A stretch of 64,000 nucleotides of DNA from Emiliania huxleyi CCMP1516 (GCF_000372725.1 NW_005201144.1:28922-92921); one strand, 5' to 3'. Positions 40,754 through 56,421 are shown, counted from the stretch's first letter. A program made the numbers and translations. Notes: generated from the sequence alone by a model not told the origin.

Positions 40754-41723
40754 GCCCATGCCTTCGCCGACACGAGATGCGCGACGCCGCCGGGAGAGCG
40801 GAGACGTGGCTGGCCCGTGGGGACCGAGAGACTGACCTGACGTGACTTGCGTTGTTGAGAGTTTCTTGTGCCGGATGATGACGGCCGATGTTTGTTTGCT
40901 GCTGGTTGGTTTTCTTATTTCTTTTTTTGATTTTAAGATCTATTTTCTTTTCAGTCTTGCTTTTTTTTCACCGTCGGCGGCCTGCCGCCGCTCTCTGCCC
41001 TCTCGGCGGCCGCCACAGCGAGCACCCACCCGCAGCCCGGGGGCCACGCGGCCGGGCACCAGAGGCCTTCGATGGCGGCCTCGCCCGCCATCGACCTGGG
41101 ATCCCGGGCCCCTCCGGGTGGGTCCGGGTGCACCCGGAGTTTGTTACTCAGCTGGTCCGCCGCCTGCCGAAGAATTTTGCGGACGCCGTTCCCGAAGCCG
41201 CCGAACGTCTCGAAGTCAAGCAAACGCAGATCGCAATTCTTCTCCCGCGCGAACCGGTAGTCGCCCTTCTTGTAGAGGGCCGTCACAGGTGCCTCCGCCT
41301 CCGCCTCCCCCTCACTCTCCTCCTCCTCCTCTTCCGCCGCCGCCGCCTCCGCCTCTGCATCCTCCGCCCCCCCCCCCCCCCCCCTCTGGCCGTGGCCATA
41401 TGCAGCAAGAGATACGTTGTGTTGTGGCCTCGGGGGATTCTCCGTTGTGAGACAGCGCGGTAGAGCGCGCACTCTCACACTCTCACAGCTCACAGCCTCG
41501 GACAGAGCAGGGCCTTCCTGCTCAACCCTTTCGGCCACTCGCCTGCGTTCATGAAGAGAGAGAGAGAGAGATCTTCTCTTCTTCATGAATGAAATCGCTG
41601 GAGTCCTGTATACTTCGGCAGCAGAGGCGCCAGCGGCAGCGCGGCGCCGCCCCGTCCGTGCGTTGGTTAGTTAGATGTTGGTGCGCGCAGCAGCCCTACT
41701 CCACCAAAGGCCGAACCCAGACG
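40754..41723. other. Spacer before the ankyrin-kinase gene
   Basis: It contains T-rich tracts at 40910-40970, the ORF fragment at 41138-41345, and an inverted repeat with TTCATGAAGA near 41548 and TCTTCATGAA at 41579-41588 around a GA/TC-rich centre. No complete gene is supported. Confidence 0.4.
41138..41345 (-). CDS. Possible mobile-element ORF fragment
   Basis: The minus strand has an acidic run (EEEEEESEGEAEAEAPV) and then YKKGDYRFAREKNCDLRLLD, FETFGGFGNGVRKILRQAAD and QLSNKL, after which the frame loses protein character. The abrupt end suggests a fragment. My impression that such ORFs belong to algal retroelements is from memory and not shown here. Confidence 0.25.
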
Positions 41724-44700
41724 ATGGTGAGTGCAGATTCCCTGAGCCGCTTCGACGCGGCCGTGCTAGTGGCGGAGCGAGGCGAGGAGGAGGCAGTGTT
41801 GGCGTGGCTTGAGGGCGGCGGGCGGGCCGACGCGACGTACGAGAGAGGCAAGGTTAGCGGCATCACGCTGATGATGGACGCCGCCAACAACGGCCACGAG
41901 CGGGTGGTCGAGCTGCTGATGCGGCACGGGGCTAAGGTCAACCATCAGAGCAGCGACGGCTTGACCGCGCTGATGGCCGCCGCCGTCAACGGCCACGAGC
42001 GGGTGGTCGACGTGCTGATACGGCGCGGCGCGGAGATCAACCTGCAGGACAGCGACGGCGGCACCGCGCTGATGTTCGCCGCTTTCTTCAACCGCCCCGC
42101 CGTCGTGCGGCGCTTGCTGCGGGCGGGCGCAGACGCGGCGCCCATTGTCAACGGCAAGACGGCGCTGCAGCTGGCCAAGGAAAAGGGCCACGCCGAGTGC
42201 GTCGAGGTCTTGTCGGAGGCGGCGGCGGCGGCGGACGGCCGGGCAGGGGCGGGCGTTTCGTCGGGCGCGGCAGTGGCAGCGATGGACGCGCCGCTGCTCG
42301 GCCAGCGAGTCGTACTCGGCGGGCTCTCTTCCCGCCCCGAGCTGAACGGGCAGCGGGGCGTGGCGCGGAGCTTCGAGGGCGGGCGGTACGCTGTGGCACT
42401 CAAGGGCGGCGGCGAGAGCGTGCGGGTGCGGCCGGGCAATCTGTCCCCGGCGGCGGCGCCGCCGAGCGGTGGCGTGGCAGTCTCCGACGAGGTCGTGGCA
42501 GCGGCTGGGCGAGGCGACGAGGCGGCGGTGCTGGCGTGGCTTGACAGTGGCGGGCGGGCCAACGCGACGTACGAGCAAGGCGGCGTGAGCGGCCTCACGC
42601 TGCTGATGCGCGCCGCCCGCCACGGCCACGAGCGGGTGGTCGAGCTGCTGCTGCAGCACGGTGCTGAGGTCAACCTGCAGGACAGCGACGGCATCACCGC
42701 GCTGATGTTCGCCGCCCTCCACGGTCACGAGCGGGTGGTCCAGCTACTGATTCGGCACGGCGCGGAGATCAACCTGCAGGACAGCAGCGGCCTCGCCGCG
42801 CTGATGGCGGCTGCCGGCTGTGGCAACGAGCGGGTAGTCGACTTGCTGATGCAGCACGGCGCTGACGTCAACCTGCGGGACATCAAAGGCATCACCGCGG
42901 TGATGACCGCCGCCCTCTTCAACCGCCCCGCCGTCGTGCGGCGCTTGCTGCGGGCGGGCGCAGACGCAGCGCCCACTGTCAACGGCAAGACGGCGCTGCA
43001 GCTGGCCAAGGAAAAGGGCCACGCCGAGTGCGTCGAGGTCTTGTCGGAGGCGGCGGCGGCTGCAGACGGCCGGGCAGGGGCGGGCGTTTCGTCGGGCGCG
43101 GCAGCGGCAGCGATGGATGCGCCGCTGCTCGGCCAGCGAGTCGTGCTCGGCGGGCTCTCTTCCCGCCCCGAGCTGAACGGGCGGCGGGGCGTGGCTCAGA
43201 GCTTCGAGGGCGGGCGGTACGCTGTGGCGCTCGACGGCGGCGGCGAGAGCGTGCGGGTGCGGCCGGGCAATCTGTCGCCGGCGACGGCGGCGCCGAGCGG
43301 TGGCGTGGCAGTCTCCGACGAGGTCGTGACAGCGGCTGAGCGAGGCGAGGAGGAGGCGGTGCAGGCGTGGCTCGACAGTGGCGGGCGGGCCGACGCGACG
43401 TACGAGAGAGACGGCGTGAGTGGCATCACGCTGCTGATGACCGCCGCCAACTACGGCCACGAGCGGGCGGTCGAGCTGCTGCTGCAGCACGGCGCGGAGA
43501 TCAACAAGCAGAACAGCGACGGCGACACCGCGCTGATGAACGCCGCTGTCGGAGGCCGCGAGCGGGTGGTCGACTTGCTGATACGGCGCGGCGCGGAGAT
43601 CAACCTGCTGGACCGCAACGGCTGGACCGCGCTGATGCTCGCCGCCCTCTTCAACCGCCCCGCCGTCGTGCGGCGCTTGCTGCGGGCTGGCGCAGACACG
43701 GCGGCGCGCAGTGCGAGAGGCAAGACGGCGCTGCAGCTGGCCAAGGATAAGGGCCACGCCGAGTGCGTCGAGGCCTTCAAGAAGCACGTCCAGGATATGC
43801 TGGCGGGACGGCCCACGGCGACGGCAGCCGGCGGCGCAGGCGCAGGCGGCGCTTCCTCCGGCGGCGCCTCCTCGGCTGAATCGAGAGTCACGGAGACGCT
43901 CTCTCCAGCGGTGGCGGCGGGGCGGGCGTCGAGCGGTGCCGCGGCAGTCTCCGATGCGATCGTGGCAGCGGCTGGGCGAGGCGAGGAGGCGGCGGTGCTG
44001 GAGTGGCTCGAGGGCGGCGGGCGGGCCGACGCGACGTACGAGCAAGGCGGCGTGAATGGCGTCACGTTGCTGATGACCGCCGCCGTGTTCGGCCACTTGG
44101 GGGTGGTCGAGCTGTTGCTGCGGCACGGCGCGGAGATGAACCTGCAGAACAGCAACGGGAGCACCGCGCTGATGTACGCCGCTGAGAACGGCCTCGAGCA
44201 GGTGGTCGACTTGCTGATCCAGCGAGGCGCGGAGGTCAACCTGCAGAACAGCGCCGGCCACACCGCACTAGTGTTCGCCGCCATCAACGGCCACGAGCGG
44301 GTGGTCGAGTTGCTGATACGGCGCGGCGCTGAGGTCAACTTGCAGGACATCAAAGGCTACACCGCGCTGATGTACGCCGCCCTCCTCAACCACCCCGCCG
44401 TCGTGCGGCGCTTGCTGCGGGCGGGTGCAGACGCTGCTGACGGCAAGACGGCGCTGCAGATGGCCAAGGATAAGGGCCACGCCGAGTGCGTGCGCGCCTT
44501 CGAGGAGCACTTGTCGACCGCAGCAGAGGCTGGGGGGGAGACGGCGGCCGCAGAATCAGCCGAGCAGGCCGCGGCGGCCGCACGCGAGGCGGCAGCGGCT
44601 GCGGAGGCGGCGGAGGCGCGCGATGCTGCCGAGGCGGCGCTGCGCGAGGCGGTTGAGGCGTGCGGCCGAGGCAACGCCGATCTCGAGGCGCTCAGGGCGG

Positions 44701-46568
44701 CGATCAACGCGAACACCGAAGTCGCTGACGGCTCGGAGGCGCTGCGGGCGGCGCGGCGGTTGCACGACGAGCTGGCGGAGCGAAAGGCCCGCGAGGCCAG
44801 GGCGCTGAAGCGACAGCGGCAGAAGGAGGAGAAGGCGGCGGCGAGGCAGGCGGAGGCGGCAGCGCGGGCGGCGGAGCGGGCGGCGGAGCAAGCGGAGGAG
44901 GCGCGGGCCGCAGAGGAGGCGCGAGTGGCGGAGGAAGCGGATCGGGTGGTTGCAGAGGTTGCGGCGGCGCGGGCGGCGGAGGAGGCGGAGGCGGCATCGC
45001 GCGCAAGGGAGGAGGTAGAGGCGAGGGCAAGGGAGGAGGCGGCAAGGGAGAGGGAGGAGGCGAGGATGAGGGCGGAGGCGGAGGCGGAGGCGGCGGAGGC
45101 AGCGGCGGAGGCGGCGGCTGTAGAGGCAGCAGTGGCGGCCGTGGCGGTGGCGGAGGCTCAAGAGGCGGCGGCAGCGGCGGCGGCGGCAGCGGCGGCGGCG
45201 GCGGCAGCGGCGGCGGCGGCGGCAGTGGAGGCGGCGGCGAGTGTCGCCGTCCTCGCCGCTGCCGCCGCGCCGCCCGCCGCCGTCCCTCTCGACGAGCTCA
45301 TCGCGGCGACCGACGGCTTTGCCGAGGCGCGCAAGGTGGGCGAGGGCGGCTTTGGGCGCGTCTATCGTTGCGACGCGCTGCCGTCGCTTCCGCGCGTCGC
45401 TTGCGGGTTCGCCGTCAAGACGGCGTTGGTCGGTGTCGGCGCCCAAGGCCTCGCCGAGCTGCAGAGCGAGGTGCGCACGCTCAGCGCGGCACGCCACCCG
45501 TCCCTGCTTCCTCTTCTCGGTGTCTGCTTGGCGCCGGCGAGAGCGTGCCTCGTCTACCCCCTCTGCCGCGGCGGCAGCCTCGAGGACCGCCTCTACCGCG
45601 CTCCAGCCGCGCTGCAGCGGCTCCGCATGCTCGGCTTCGAGACGCCGCCTCCGCCGCTCTCCTCCGCCGCACGGCTCCGCGTGTTGCACGACGCAGCGAG
45701 CGCGCTGCACTACTTGCACACGCTCTCCCCGATGATCCTGCACCGCGACGTCTCGGCGGGCAACATTTTGCTCGACGAGCGCGGCAACGGCTACCTCGCC
45801 GACGTGGGCCTCGCGCGCGCGGCAGAGGCGACGGCCGGCGGCAACCAGCAGGTGTCGCACCTGTCGACGCAACGCATCTTTGGGAAGCCCGGCTACATGG
45901 ACCCGATCATCATGCAGGACAACCAAGCTTCTCAGCTGACCGACGGCTATGCGCTCGGCATCACGCTACTCGTCGCCCTGACCGGCCGCGGCGCCGTCGG
46001 CTTGCTCAACGCGTGCGACGATGCGCTGGAGGAGCCCGACACGGCGGAGAGCATCGCGGCGGCCGACGCGGGCTGGTCGGCGGCGCAGGCCGAGGAGCTG
46101 GCGCGGCTGGTGGTCGGGTTGGCGTACGAGCGGAAGAGGAAGCGGATGCCGCTCACAGTGGCGCTGCCGCGGCTGGAGGCGCTAGTCGAAGCGGCGGGGG
46201 AGGTGGAGGAGACGGCTGAGGCCGAGGAGCGCCTGTGTGACCTCTGCTGGGACGCGCCGCGCTCTGTCCGCTTCGCATGCGGCCACGCGCTGTATTGCGA
46301 GACGTGTGCGCAGCGCGTGCTGGAGCGCGACAGCAACTGCCCGGCCTGCCGCCAGCCGGCGCTGCCCATTGCCGCAACTGGGCGGTTGGTGGCGGCGCAG
46401 ACGACGTTTGTCCACCAGCCGCCCCCGCGCCCCGCGCCCCAGGCTCAGCCCGTGGGCGCCACGGCGGCAGTCGGTAGGCGAGGGGGGAGAGGGGGGCGTG
46501 GACGTGGCGGGCGGGGCGGGCGGGGCGGGCGGGGCGCGGGGCGCGGCGGCTCTGCTCTTAGTCGTTAG
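41724..46568 (+). CDS. Ankyrin-repeat / receptor-like kinase / RING finger protein
   Basis: A single exon of 1,614 residues from MVSADSLSRFDAAVL. Four ankyrin modules of four to five repeats (about 41800-42200, 42540-43040, 43340-43790, 43970-44510) each end GKTALQLAKEKGHAECVEV. Between the first three lies a beta-rich linker, LGQRVVLGGLSSRPELNG then RGVA..FEGGRYAVAL. A long Ala/Glu coiled coil (44520-45240) leads to a Pelle/RLK-type kinase: TDGFAEARKVGEGGFGRVYR, FAVKTAL, LHRDVSAGNILLD, then LADVGLAR, where DFG is DVG, and GYMDP. A C3HC4 RING follows: CDLCWDAPRSVRFACGHALY, CETCAQRV ... CPACRQP. The end is RGG-rich. It probably senses a ligand through ankyrins and signals by phosphorylation and ubiquitination. 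The DVG change may weaken catalysis. The paralog at 1-1801 shares the ankyrin part. Confidence 0.88.
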   Translation: MVSADSLSRFDAAVLVAERGEEEAVLAWLEGGGRADATYERGKVSGITLMMDAANNGHERVVELLMRHGAKVNHQSSDGLTALMAAAVNGHERVVDVLIRRGAEINLQDSDGGTALMFAAFFNRPAVVRRLLRAGADAAPIVNGKTALQLAKEKGHAECVEVLSEAAAAADGRAGAGVSSGAAVAAMDAPLLGQRVVLGGLSSRPELNGQRGVARSFEGGRYAVALKGGGESVRVRPGNLSPAAAPPSGGVAVSDEVVAAAGRGDEAAVLAWLDSGGRANATYEQGGVSGLTLLMRAARHGHERVVELLLQHGAEVNLQDSDGITALMFAALHGHERVVQLLIRHGAEINLQDSSGLAALMAAAGCGNERVVDLLMQHGADVNLRDIKGITAVMTAALFNRPAVVRRLLRAGADAAPTVNGKTALQLAKEKGHAECVEVLSEAAAAADGRAGAGVSSGAAAAAMDAPLLGQRVVLGGLSSRPELNGRRGVAQSFEGGRYAVALDGGGESVRVRPGNLSPATAAPSGGVAVSDEVVTAAERGEEEAVQAWLDSGGRADATYERDGVSGITLLMTAANYGHERAVELLLQHGAEINKQNSDGDTALMNAAVGGRERVVDLLIRRGAEINLLDRNGWTALMLAALFNRPAVVRRLLRAGADTAARSARGKTALQLAKDKGHAECVEAFKKHVQDMLAGRPTATAAGGAGAGGASSGGASSAESRVTETLSPAVAAGRASSGAAAVSDAIVAAAGRGEEAAVLEWLEGGGRADATYEQGGVNGVTLLMTAAVFGHLGVVELLLRHGAEMNLQNSNGSTALMYAAENGLEQVVDLLIQRGAEVNLQNSAGHTALVFAAINGHERVVELLIRRGAEVNLQDIKGYTALMYAALLNHPAVVRRLLRAGADAADGKTALQMAKDKGHAECVRAFEEHLSTAAEAGGETAAAESAEQAAAAAREAAAAAEAAEARDAAEAALREAVEACGRGNADLEALRAAINANTEVADGSEALRAARRLHDELAERKAREARALKRQRQKEEKAAARQAEAAARAAERAAEQAEEARAAEEARVAEEADRVVAEVAAARAAEEAEAASRAREEVEARAREEAAREREEARMRAEAEAEAAEAAAEAAAVEAAVAAVAVAEAQEAAAAAAAAAAAAAAAAAAAAVEAAASVAVLAAAAAPPAAVPLDELIAATDGFAEARKVGEGGFGRVYRCDALPSLPRVACGFAVKTALVGVGAQGLAELQSEVRTLSAARHPSLLPLLGVCLAPARACLVYPLCRGGSLEDRLYRAPAALQRLRMLGFETPPPPLSSAARLRVLHDAASALHYLHTLSPMILHRDVSAGNILLDERGNGYLADVGLARAAEATAGGNQQVSHLSTQRIFGKPGYMDPIIMQDNQASQLTDGYALGITLLVALTGRGAVGLLNACDDALEEPDTAESIAAADAGWSAAQAEELARLVVGLAYERKRKRMPLTVALPRLEALVEAAGEVEETAEAEERLCDLCWDAPRSVRFACGHALYCETCAQRVLERDSNCPACRQPALPIAATGRLVAAQTTFVHQPPPRPAPQAQPVGATAAVGRRGGRGGRGRGGRGGRGGRGAGRGGSALSR
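42090..43310 (+). repeat. Near-identical tandem ankyrin-linker units
   Basis: The stretch from AACCGCCCCGCCGTCGTGCG at 42090 through the PELNG linker recurs at 42921 (period 831) with few changes. The ankyrin part recurs again at 43653. Confidence 0.85.
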
Positions 46569-47062
46569 TGCTTTTACACTTCATGAATCGCCGAGGGGCA
46601 CCCGCACGCTCAGCGCAGGCGAGATCTAGAAAAGCCATACTGCATACACGACAGCACACAGGCTAGTGCCATTTCACTCTGACACGCTAATCTTGAAAAA
46701 CGTCTCCAAGCTCCAACGTCGGAGCTCCCCGTGTTGCTTCCAGCGCCCTCCCCCGCGCTCCCTGCGGCCATGGCCGATACTACTAGTATGAGAGGTCATC
46801 TGGCTACCGCGAGAGCGACCCAACTCGTCGACATCGTCCGATGATAGTGCCGCAAAGTCAGCCTTCGGAGGCTATCGTGGGGTCAAGCCGGCAGTAGCCG
46901 TGACATGTGGTTCCACCACCCCTCGTAGGCTTTGCCTCTGACCGCCACCACTTAGGCTCCGTTTTGTGGACGAGGCTGCGCCAATTCGACCAATTCGACC
47001 AATTCGGCCGAGGCCGCTGCCGCGGCCCCCCCGGCGCCTACGGGGCGCCCCGGGGCGCTCAG
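46569..47062. other. Intergenic, little content
   Basis: No gene is recognised. A CCAATTCGA trimer repeat lies at 46981-47006, just before the helicase relic. Confidence 0.4.
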
Positions 47063-47676
47063 ATGGCCCTCGCCGCCCCCGCCCCCCTCCCCGCCGCCGG
47101 CGCGGCGCCCCGATCGCGCGTCGTTATCACCGAAGAGCTCGGAGACGTTCTCGAGACGCCTGTCGGTCCCGGCGAGGCCATGTTGGTGAGAGCCGTGGCG
47201 GGTGCCGGCAAAAGCACCATGCTGGAGTTGCGGGCTCGGAGGAACCCCTTCCAGCAGTTCCTCTACTTGGCGTACAATGATTCGGTGGCGGAGGAGATGT
47301 CTCAGAGGTTTGCCGACCTACCGAATGTCACCGTGCTGACACTGCATGCCCTTGCGTATGCCCACACGCCGCCTCAACTCACCGCCGAGATTGCGGATAC
47401 GATCACAACGTCCGCAGCGGAGCTGGCGCGGTTCACGCGCACATCTCCCGCCGACTGGCCGCGAGATCGCCAGGATGACGTGCTGCGCATAGCCGCTTCA
47501 TCGCGTCGGCGGACACGGCTCTGTCTACAGATCACGCAGCGGAAGAGATGGAGCCGCTGCGTGTGGTGCAGGGGGCGTCGGCGCTGTGGCGGGCAATCGC
47601 CGCTGGCAACCACCCGCTCGACCACGATTGCTACATGAAGATGTTTCAGCTTGACTCGCTATTAGCTACATTCGAG
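47063..47676 (+). pseudogene. FBH1-type SF1 helicase N-terminal fragment
   Basis: From an ATG at 47063 the frame gives a Walker A motif, RAVAGAGKSTMLELRA, and motif Ia / Ib features: FLYLAYNDSVAEEMSQRFAD and NVTVLTLHALAYAH. This is the start of a UvrD-like superfamily 1 helicase and most resembles F-box DNA helicase 1. Near 47490 the frame slips by one base: ...DDVLRI changes to SRFIASADTALSTDHAAEEM, then HPLDHDCYMKMFQLDSLLAT, matching the FBH1 T-H-D-G-Y-L-K-x-x-Q-L block. It stops at TTCGAG|GTGCGTG just before the Walker B DEAQD. Motifs II to VI are missing from the window, so it is a fragment unless distant exons exist. Confidence 0.7.
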
Positions 47677-47714
47677 GTGCGTGCCGACAACTGGGTGGGC
47701 TCGGGCTCACATAT

Positions 47715-47866
47715 TTGCTCGCATTGTACCCCTGCGAATTGTCTCTGATGAATGTGCGCCTCAAGAGATTTGAGCCATCCATGGTGGCAGCTGCGGCAAT
47801 CCACCTCGCGCTGCACACACGCAACCGCTCCTCGTGGAGCGCGCATTTGACGGCACGCTATCGCAT
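47715..47866 (+). pseudogene. Cyclin C-terminal domain fragment
   Basis: About 50 codons read LALYPCELSLMNVRLKRFEP, SMVAAAAIHLALHTRNRSSW and SAHLTARY. This matches the second cyclin fold of A/B-type cyclins (Y-L-x-EL-S/T-L ... F-x-PS-x-x-AA-A-x-x-LA ... W-x-x-x-L-x-x-Y). No cyclin box 1 or destruction box occurs nearby. It lies 40 bases after the helicase fragment, in another frame. Confidence 0.65.
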
Positions 47867-49889
47867 CTTCTTAGTGACCGCACCTAAACCTCCTTCTCAC
47901 AGCTGATTGATCCCTCTCTCCGCCCCTTCCTCCCTTCCCCGCAGCGCTGCCCACGGCACCATCTCCTGGTGCCCCGCTGCCGCCCCACCCGCCGCGCCGC
48001 CCGCCGCCGATGGCCCGGCCGCCACCGCCACCGTCGGCGGCCGCCTCCCGCCCACCCGCACCGCCGCCCCGGCCACTGCCACCCGCGCCGCCGCCTCGCC
48101 CAACGCCGCCGCCGGCCCACCCTCCCGCCCGTCGCCGCTGCCGCCGCGCCGCCGCTGCCGCCCTCCGGGCCGCCTCCGGCCCCGCCACCTGCCTCGCCGC
48201 CGCCCACGCGACTGGCCTCGCCGCCGCCACCGCCACCGCCCTCCCCACCGTCCTCCCCTCCGCTCTCACCGCCGCCGACGCGCCGCCACGCCGCCTCGGC
48301 CTCCGCCCTCGCCGAGCCGTCGCCACCGCCCTTCTCGCCGCCTCTGCCGCCCGTGCCGCCTTGGCTGCCGCCTATTCCGTGGCCCTCGCCACCGCCGCCG
48401 CCGTCGCCGCCGCCGCCGCCACCGCTACCGCCGCCTCCCGCCCCGCCACCCCCTCCGACACCGTCACCCCCCCTCCCTCCCACCATCCCGGCCGGCCTCC
48501 TCCGTTCTAGCCCCAACTACCACACACCACCACCGACCTCCCCGCGCCCCCACACGCCGGCCCCGCGCACCCACGCCACTACCATCGCCCACGTCGCCCT
48601 CCCGGCCCCCCACCCCGCGCCCCAGGCTCTTCATAGCTCCGCTCGGAGCGTCCTGGCGCCGCCTCCCCAACCGCTGCGGCCCACGCGGCCGCCGGGCGGC
48701 GCGACGGCGGCTACCGGCCGGCATAGCCCTTCCAGCGCCGGCCGGGGGCTGCGGCGGCGCGCGGCGCGCGGCGGGCAAGCTGCCTGCTGGCGGGCGGCGC
48801 TTCTAGTCGTGATTTTAGTGCCGCGTAGGTCGCCCTTCGGCCACTTCTCGGGCGTGCGGCCGCAGCGCGGCGAGAAGGCGGCGCGCTCGGCCCGCTGGCG
48901 GAGGTGAAGCCCCCCAGAGCGGAAGCTGGCGGGCCGGGGGCGTCGGGCGGGTGCACGGCGGCACCCGTGCCACCGGGACGGGCCGTGGTGGCCCGTGTGG
49001 CGGCCGTGAAGGGCCGTTTGGTGCGCCCCGGCGGCCTCCTGCACGGCGGCCGCCGGGGCCGGTTTGGACTGTGCTTGGGGGGGTGGAGGGGTCCGGTGGC
49101 CGGTGTGATGGTCGTTTATCACCCTCCTATCACCCACTTACCGCCCCCGGCCGTGGGGGCCTCTCCAGACGCCGCCATTTATGATTTCAAAGGGTCCTGC
49201 CGACGCTCATCACAGTGCGGCGGAGGGGCCGGAGCCGGCGCCGCGGAGGACGAGGATGGCCGTGGCGGACCGGGACGAGCTCTGGGAGGTTCAGTGTCAG
49301 TGAGTATATTGTAGAGGCCACCCATGTGCACAATATCTTGACTGAGAGCTAAGCCAGGGGAGGCGATGCCGAGGCCGTACAGCAGCTTGATGGTGCTGCG
49401 CCGGCGTGCGTCCCGCCGGCCGCCGGGGCCGGTTTGGACTGTGTTTGGGGGGGGGGAGGGGTCCGGTGGCCGGTGTGATGGTTGTTTATGGCCCTCCTAT
49501 CACCCACTTACCACCCCCGGCCGTGGGGACCTCACCGGACGCCGCCATTCATGATTTCAAAGGGTCCTGCCGTCGCTCAGTCCGAATCACAGTGGGGCGG
49601 AGCCTACCCTGCCGGGGCAGTCGGAGAAGGGGCAACTCCGTGTGCACTGACGGTCGGCCGTCAGAAAACACGCCTCCGTGGCTCGGGTTACACCAATCCT
49701 CGCTACCCAACGCGCGGCCAAAGGATATCCACCTCGAGAACCTCGAGAACCTCGAGAGCATGAGATGTATTTGCCGGGGCTCCAGCCTCCAGGCCCCAAA
49801 TGTGTGAGTGTAGAGTTGTGTTTGCTATTGATTCTTCGAAGCTTGTACAAGGTCTGTAGTACACCGTACGAAAAAGGGCCGAGCTACAC
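47867..49889. other. Low-complexity Pro-coding stretch and duplicated spacer
   Basis: From 47940 to 48520 the sequence is CCG/CCT-rich and open in several frames on both strands (Pro-, Arg- or Gly-rich), so coding cannot be shown. From 49000 to 49600 a spacer segment is duplicated. Triple C-T-C-G-A-G-A-A units lie at 49733-49758. No gene is supported. Confidence 0.4.
49044..49600 (+). repeat. Direct repeat of about 185 bp, period about 363
   Basis: Copies at about 49044-49222 and 49409-49600 share GCCGCCGGGGCCGGTTTGGA, GGGGTCCGGTGGCCGGTGTG, CCTCCTATCACCCACTTACC and ATGATTTCAAAGGGTCCTGC. Confidence 0.85.
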
Positions 49890-55558
<5,669 letters not shown>

Positions 55559-55610
55559 TCGCGCCGAAGTCCGGCTCCGGAAGCGCAAAAGAATTTTGCA
55601 CCTGTATCAC

Positions 55611-55697
55611 GATCATCCGGCCCGCTGGGTGCGCTTCTTAGCTCCCCGGCCCTGGATGTGAGGCTGCCAACTGCACTCCAAGTGCTCCAAGTGCTCC
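55611..55697 (+). repeat. Dispersed repeat R1, copy 2
   Basis: It matches copy 1 (23265-23349) from GATCATCCGGCCCGCTGGGT through the paired CCAAGTGCT units, differing mainly at CTGCCAACTG against TTGATGACTG. It lies just upstream of the DENND4-type start. Confidence 0.9.
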
Positions 55698-55741
55698 CTG
55701 CACGACACCGGGTACGGGACTGGCACTGCAAAGGCGACGGC

Positions 55742-56313
55742 TTAGAAGCCGTCGCCCTCACAGATGCCGTCCTCCTCACAGAAGGCGTCGTCGGAATGGT
55801 AGTCAGGCGGATGGTCGAATCCGCGAGCACCGTGGTGCTCGCCGAGAGGACCATCCCCATCATCCTCCGACTCCATCCCCTCCCCCCCCGTCGCTCCCGC
55901 CGCGCCCCCCGCCGGCGCCCGTCGCGGGACTTCCTGCCCCCCCCGCCAGCGCCGCGGGCCGGGCCGCTCCGCAACTCCTCCAGGTCCCCCTCAAAGAGGA
56001 GCACCCGTCCCTCCCTCACCCAATCCTCCCACCCCGGGAATGGGACACCGCAAACAGAACCGCGCCCAGCGTCCCAGCAACGCAATCCCTCCCGCTCCCC
56101 CGCCTTGAACTCCGCCGCGAGCGCCGCGACCACCTCGTCGCGCTCCTCGACCGAGAGCCGCCTAAACGCCGCCTCCGCGGCCGCCCCGCGCGCGCCGAAG
56201 CCCTCCGGCCTCGATAGGAAGAAGTCGATGGGGTAAGCGCCCGGGTCAGAATCGCAGAGGTAGCGACGCAGCCGCGCCGCAATCGCATTGAGTCCAGCCT
56301 CGCATTCACTCAC
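55742..56313 (-). CDS. Small acidic hypothetical protein between inverted R1 repeats
   Basis: From the ATG at 56313 the minus strand reads MSECEAGLNAIAARLRRYLC, DSDPGAYPIDFFLSRPEGFG, FRRLSVEERDEVVAALAAEF, then PGWEDWVREGRVLLFEGDLE, an Arg/Gly tract, and in another frame MESEDDGDGPLGEHHGARGF ... HSDDAFCEEDGICEGDGF and TAA. The frame change falls in a run of eight G near 55885, a likely sequencing error or short intron. Without correction the frame runs on into the neighbouring gene in an unnatural way. No family is recognised. The stop codon sits in the loop of a perfect 11-bp hairpin (55733-55756). Inverted R1 copies flank it at 55611-55697 and 56422-56488. Confidence 0.5.
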
Positions 56314-56421
56314 GCAGAGACAAGGCGCAGAAAAGAATTTTACAACGCAGCTCCCTCGCAGAAAAGAACGCTGCAGGAACGCGGGCGGTGGGGGGCGGTG
56401 CAGCGCTCGCTGGCGCCTTCT

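Noticed and set aside
39600-40759. Minus-strand continuation of the charged ORF over the gene at 39842
   Set aside because: The upper part reads as Arg/Leu-rich shadow; the opposite strand has better protein character.
47969-48907. Long Pro-rich open frame resembling a cell-wall protein
   Set aside because: The CCG/CCT-rich stretch is open in several frames on both strands, has no signal peptide or domain, and so gives no evidence of coding.
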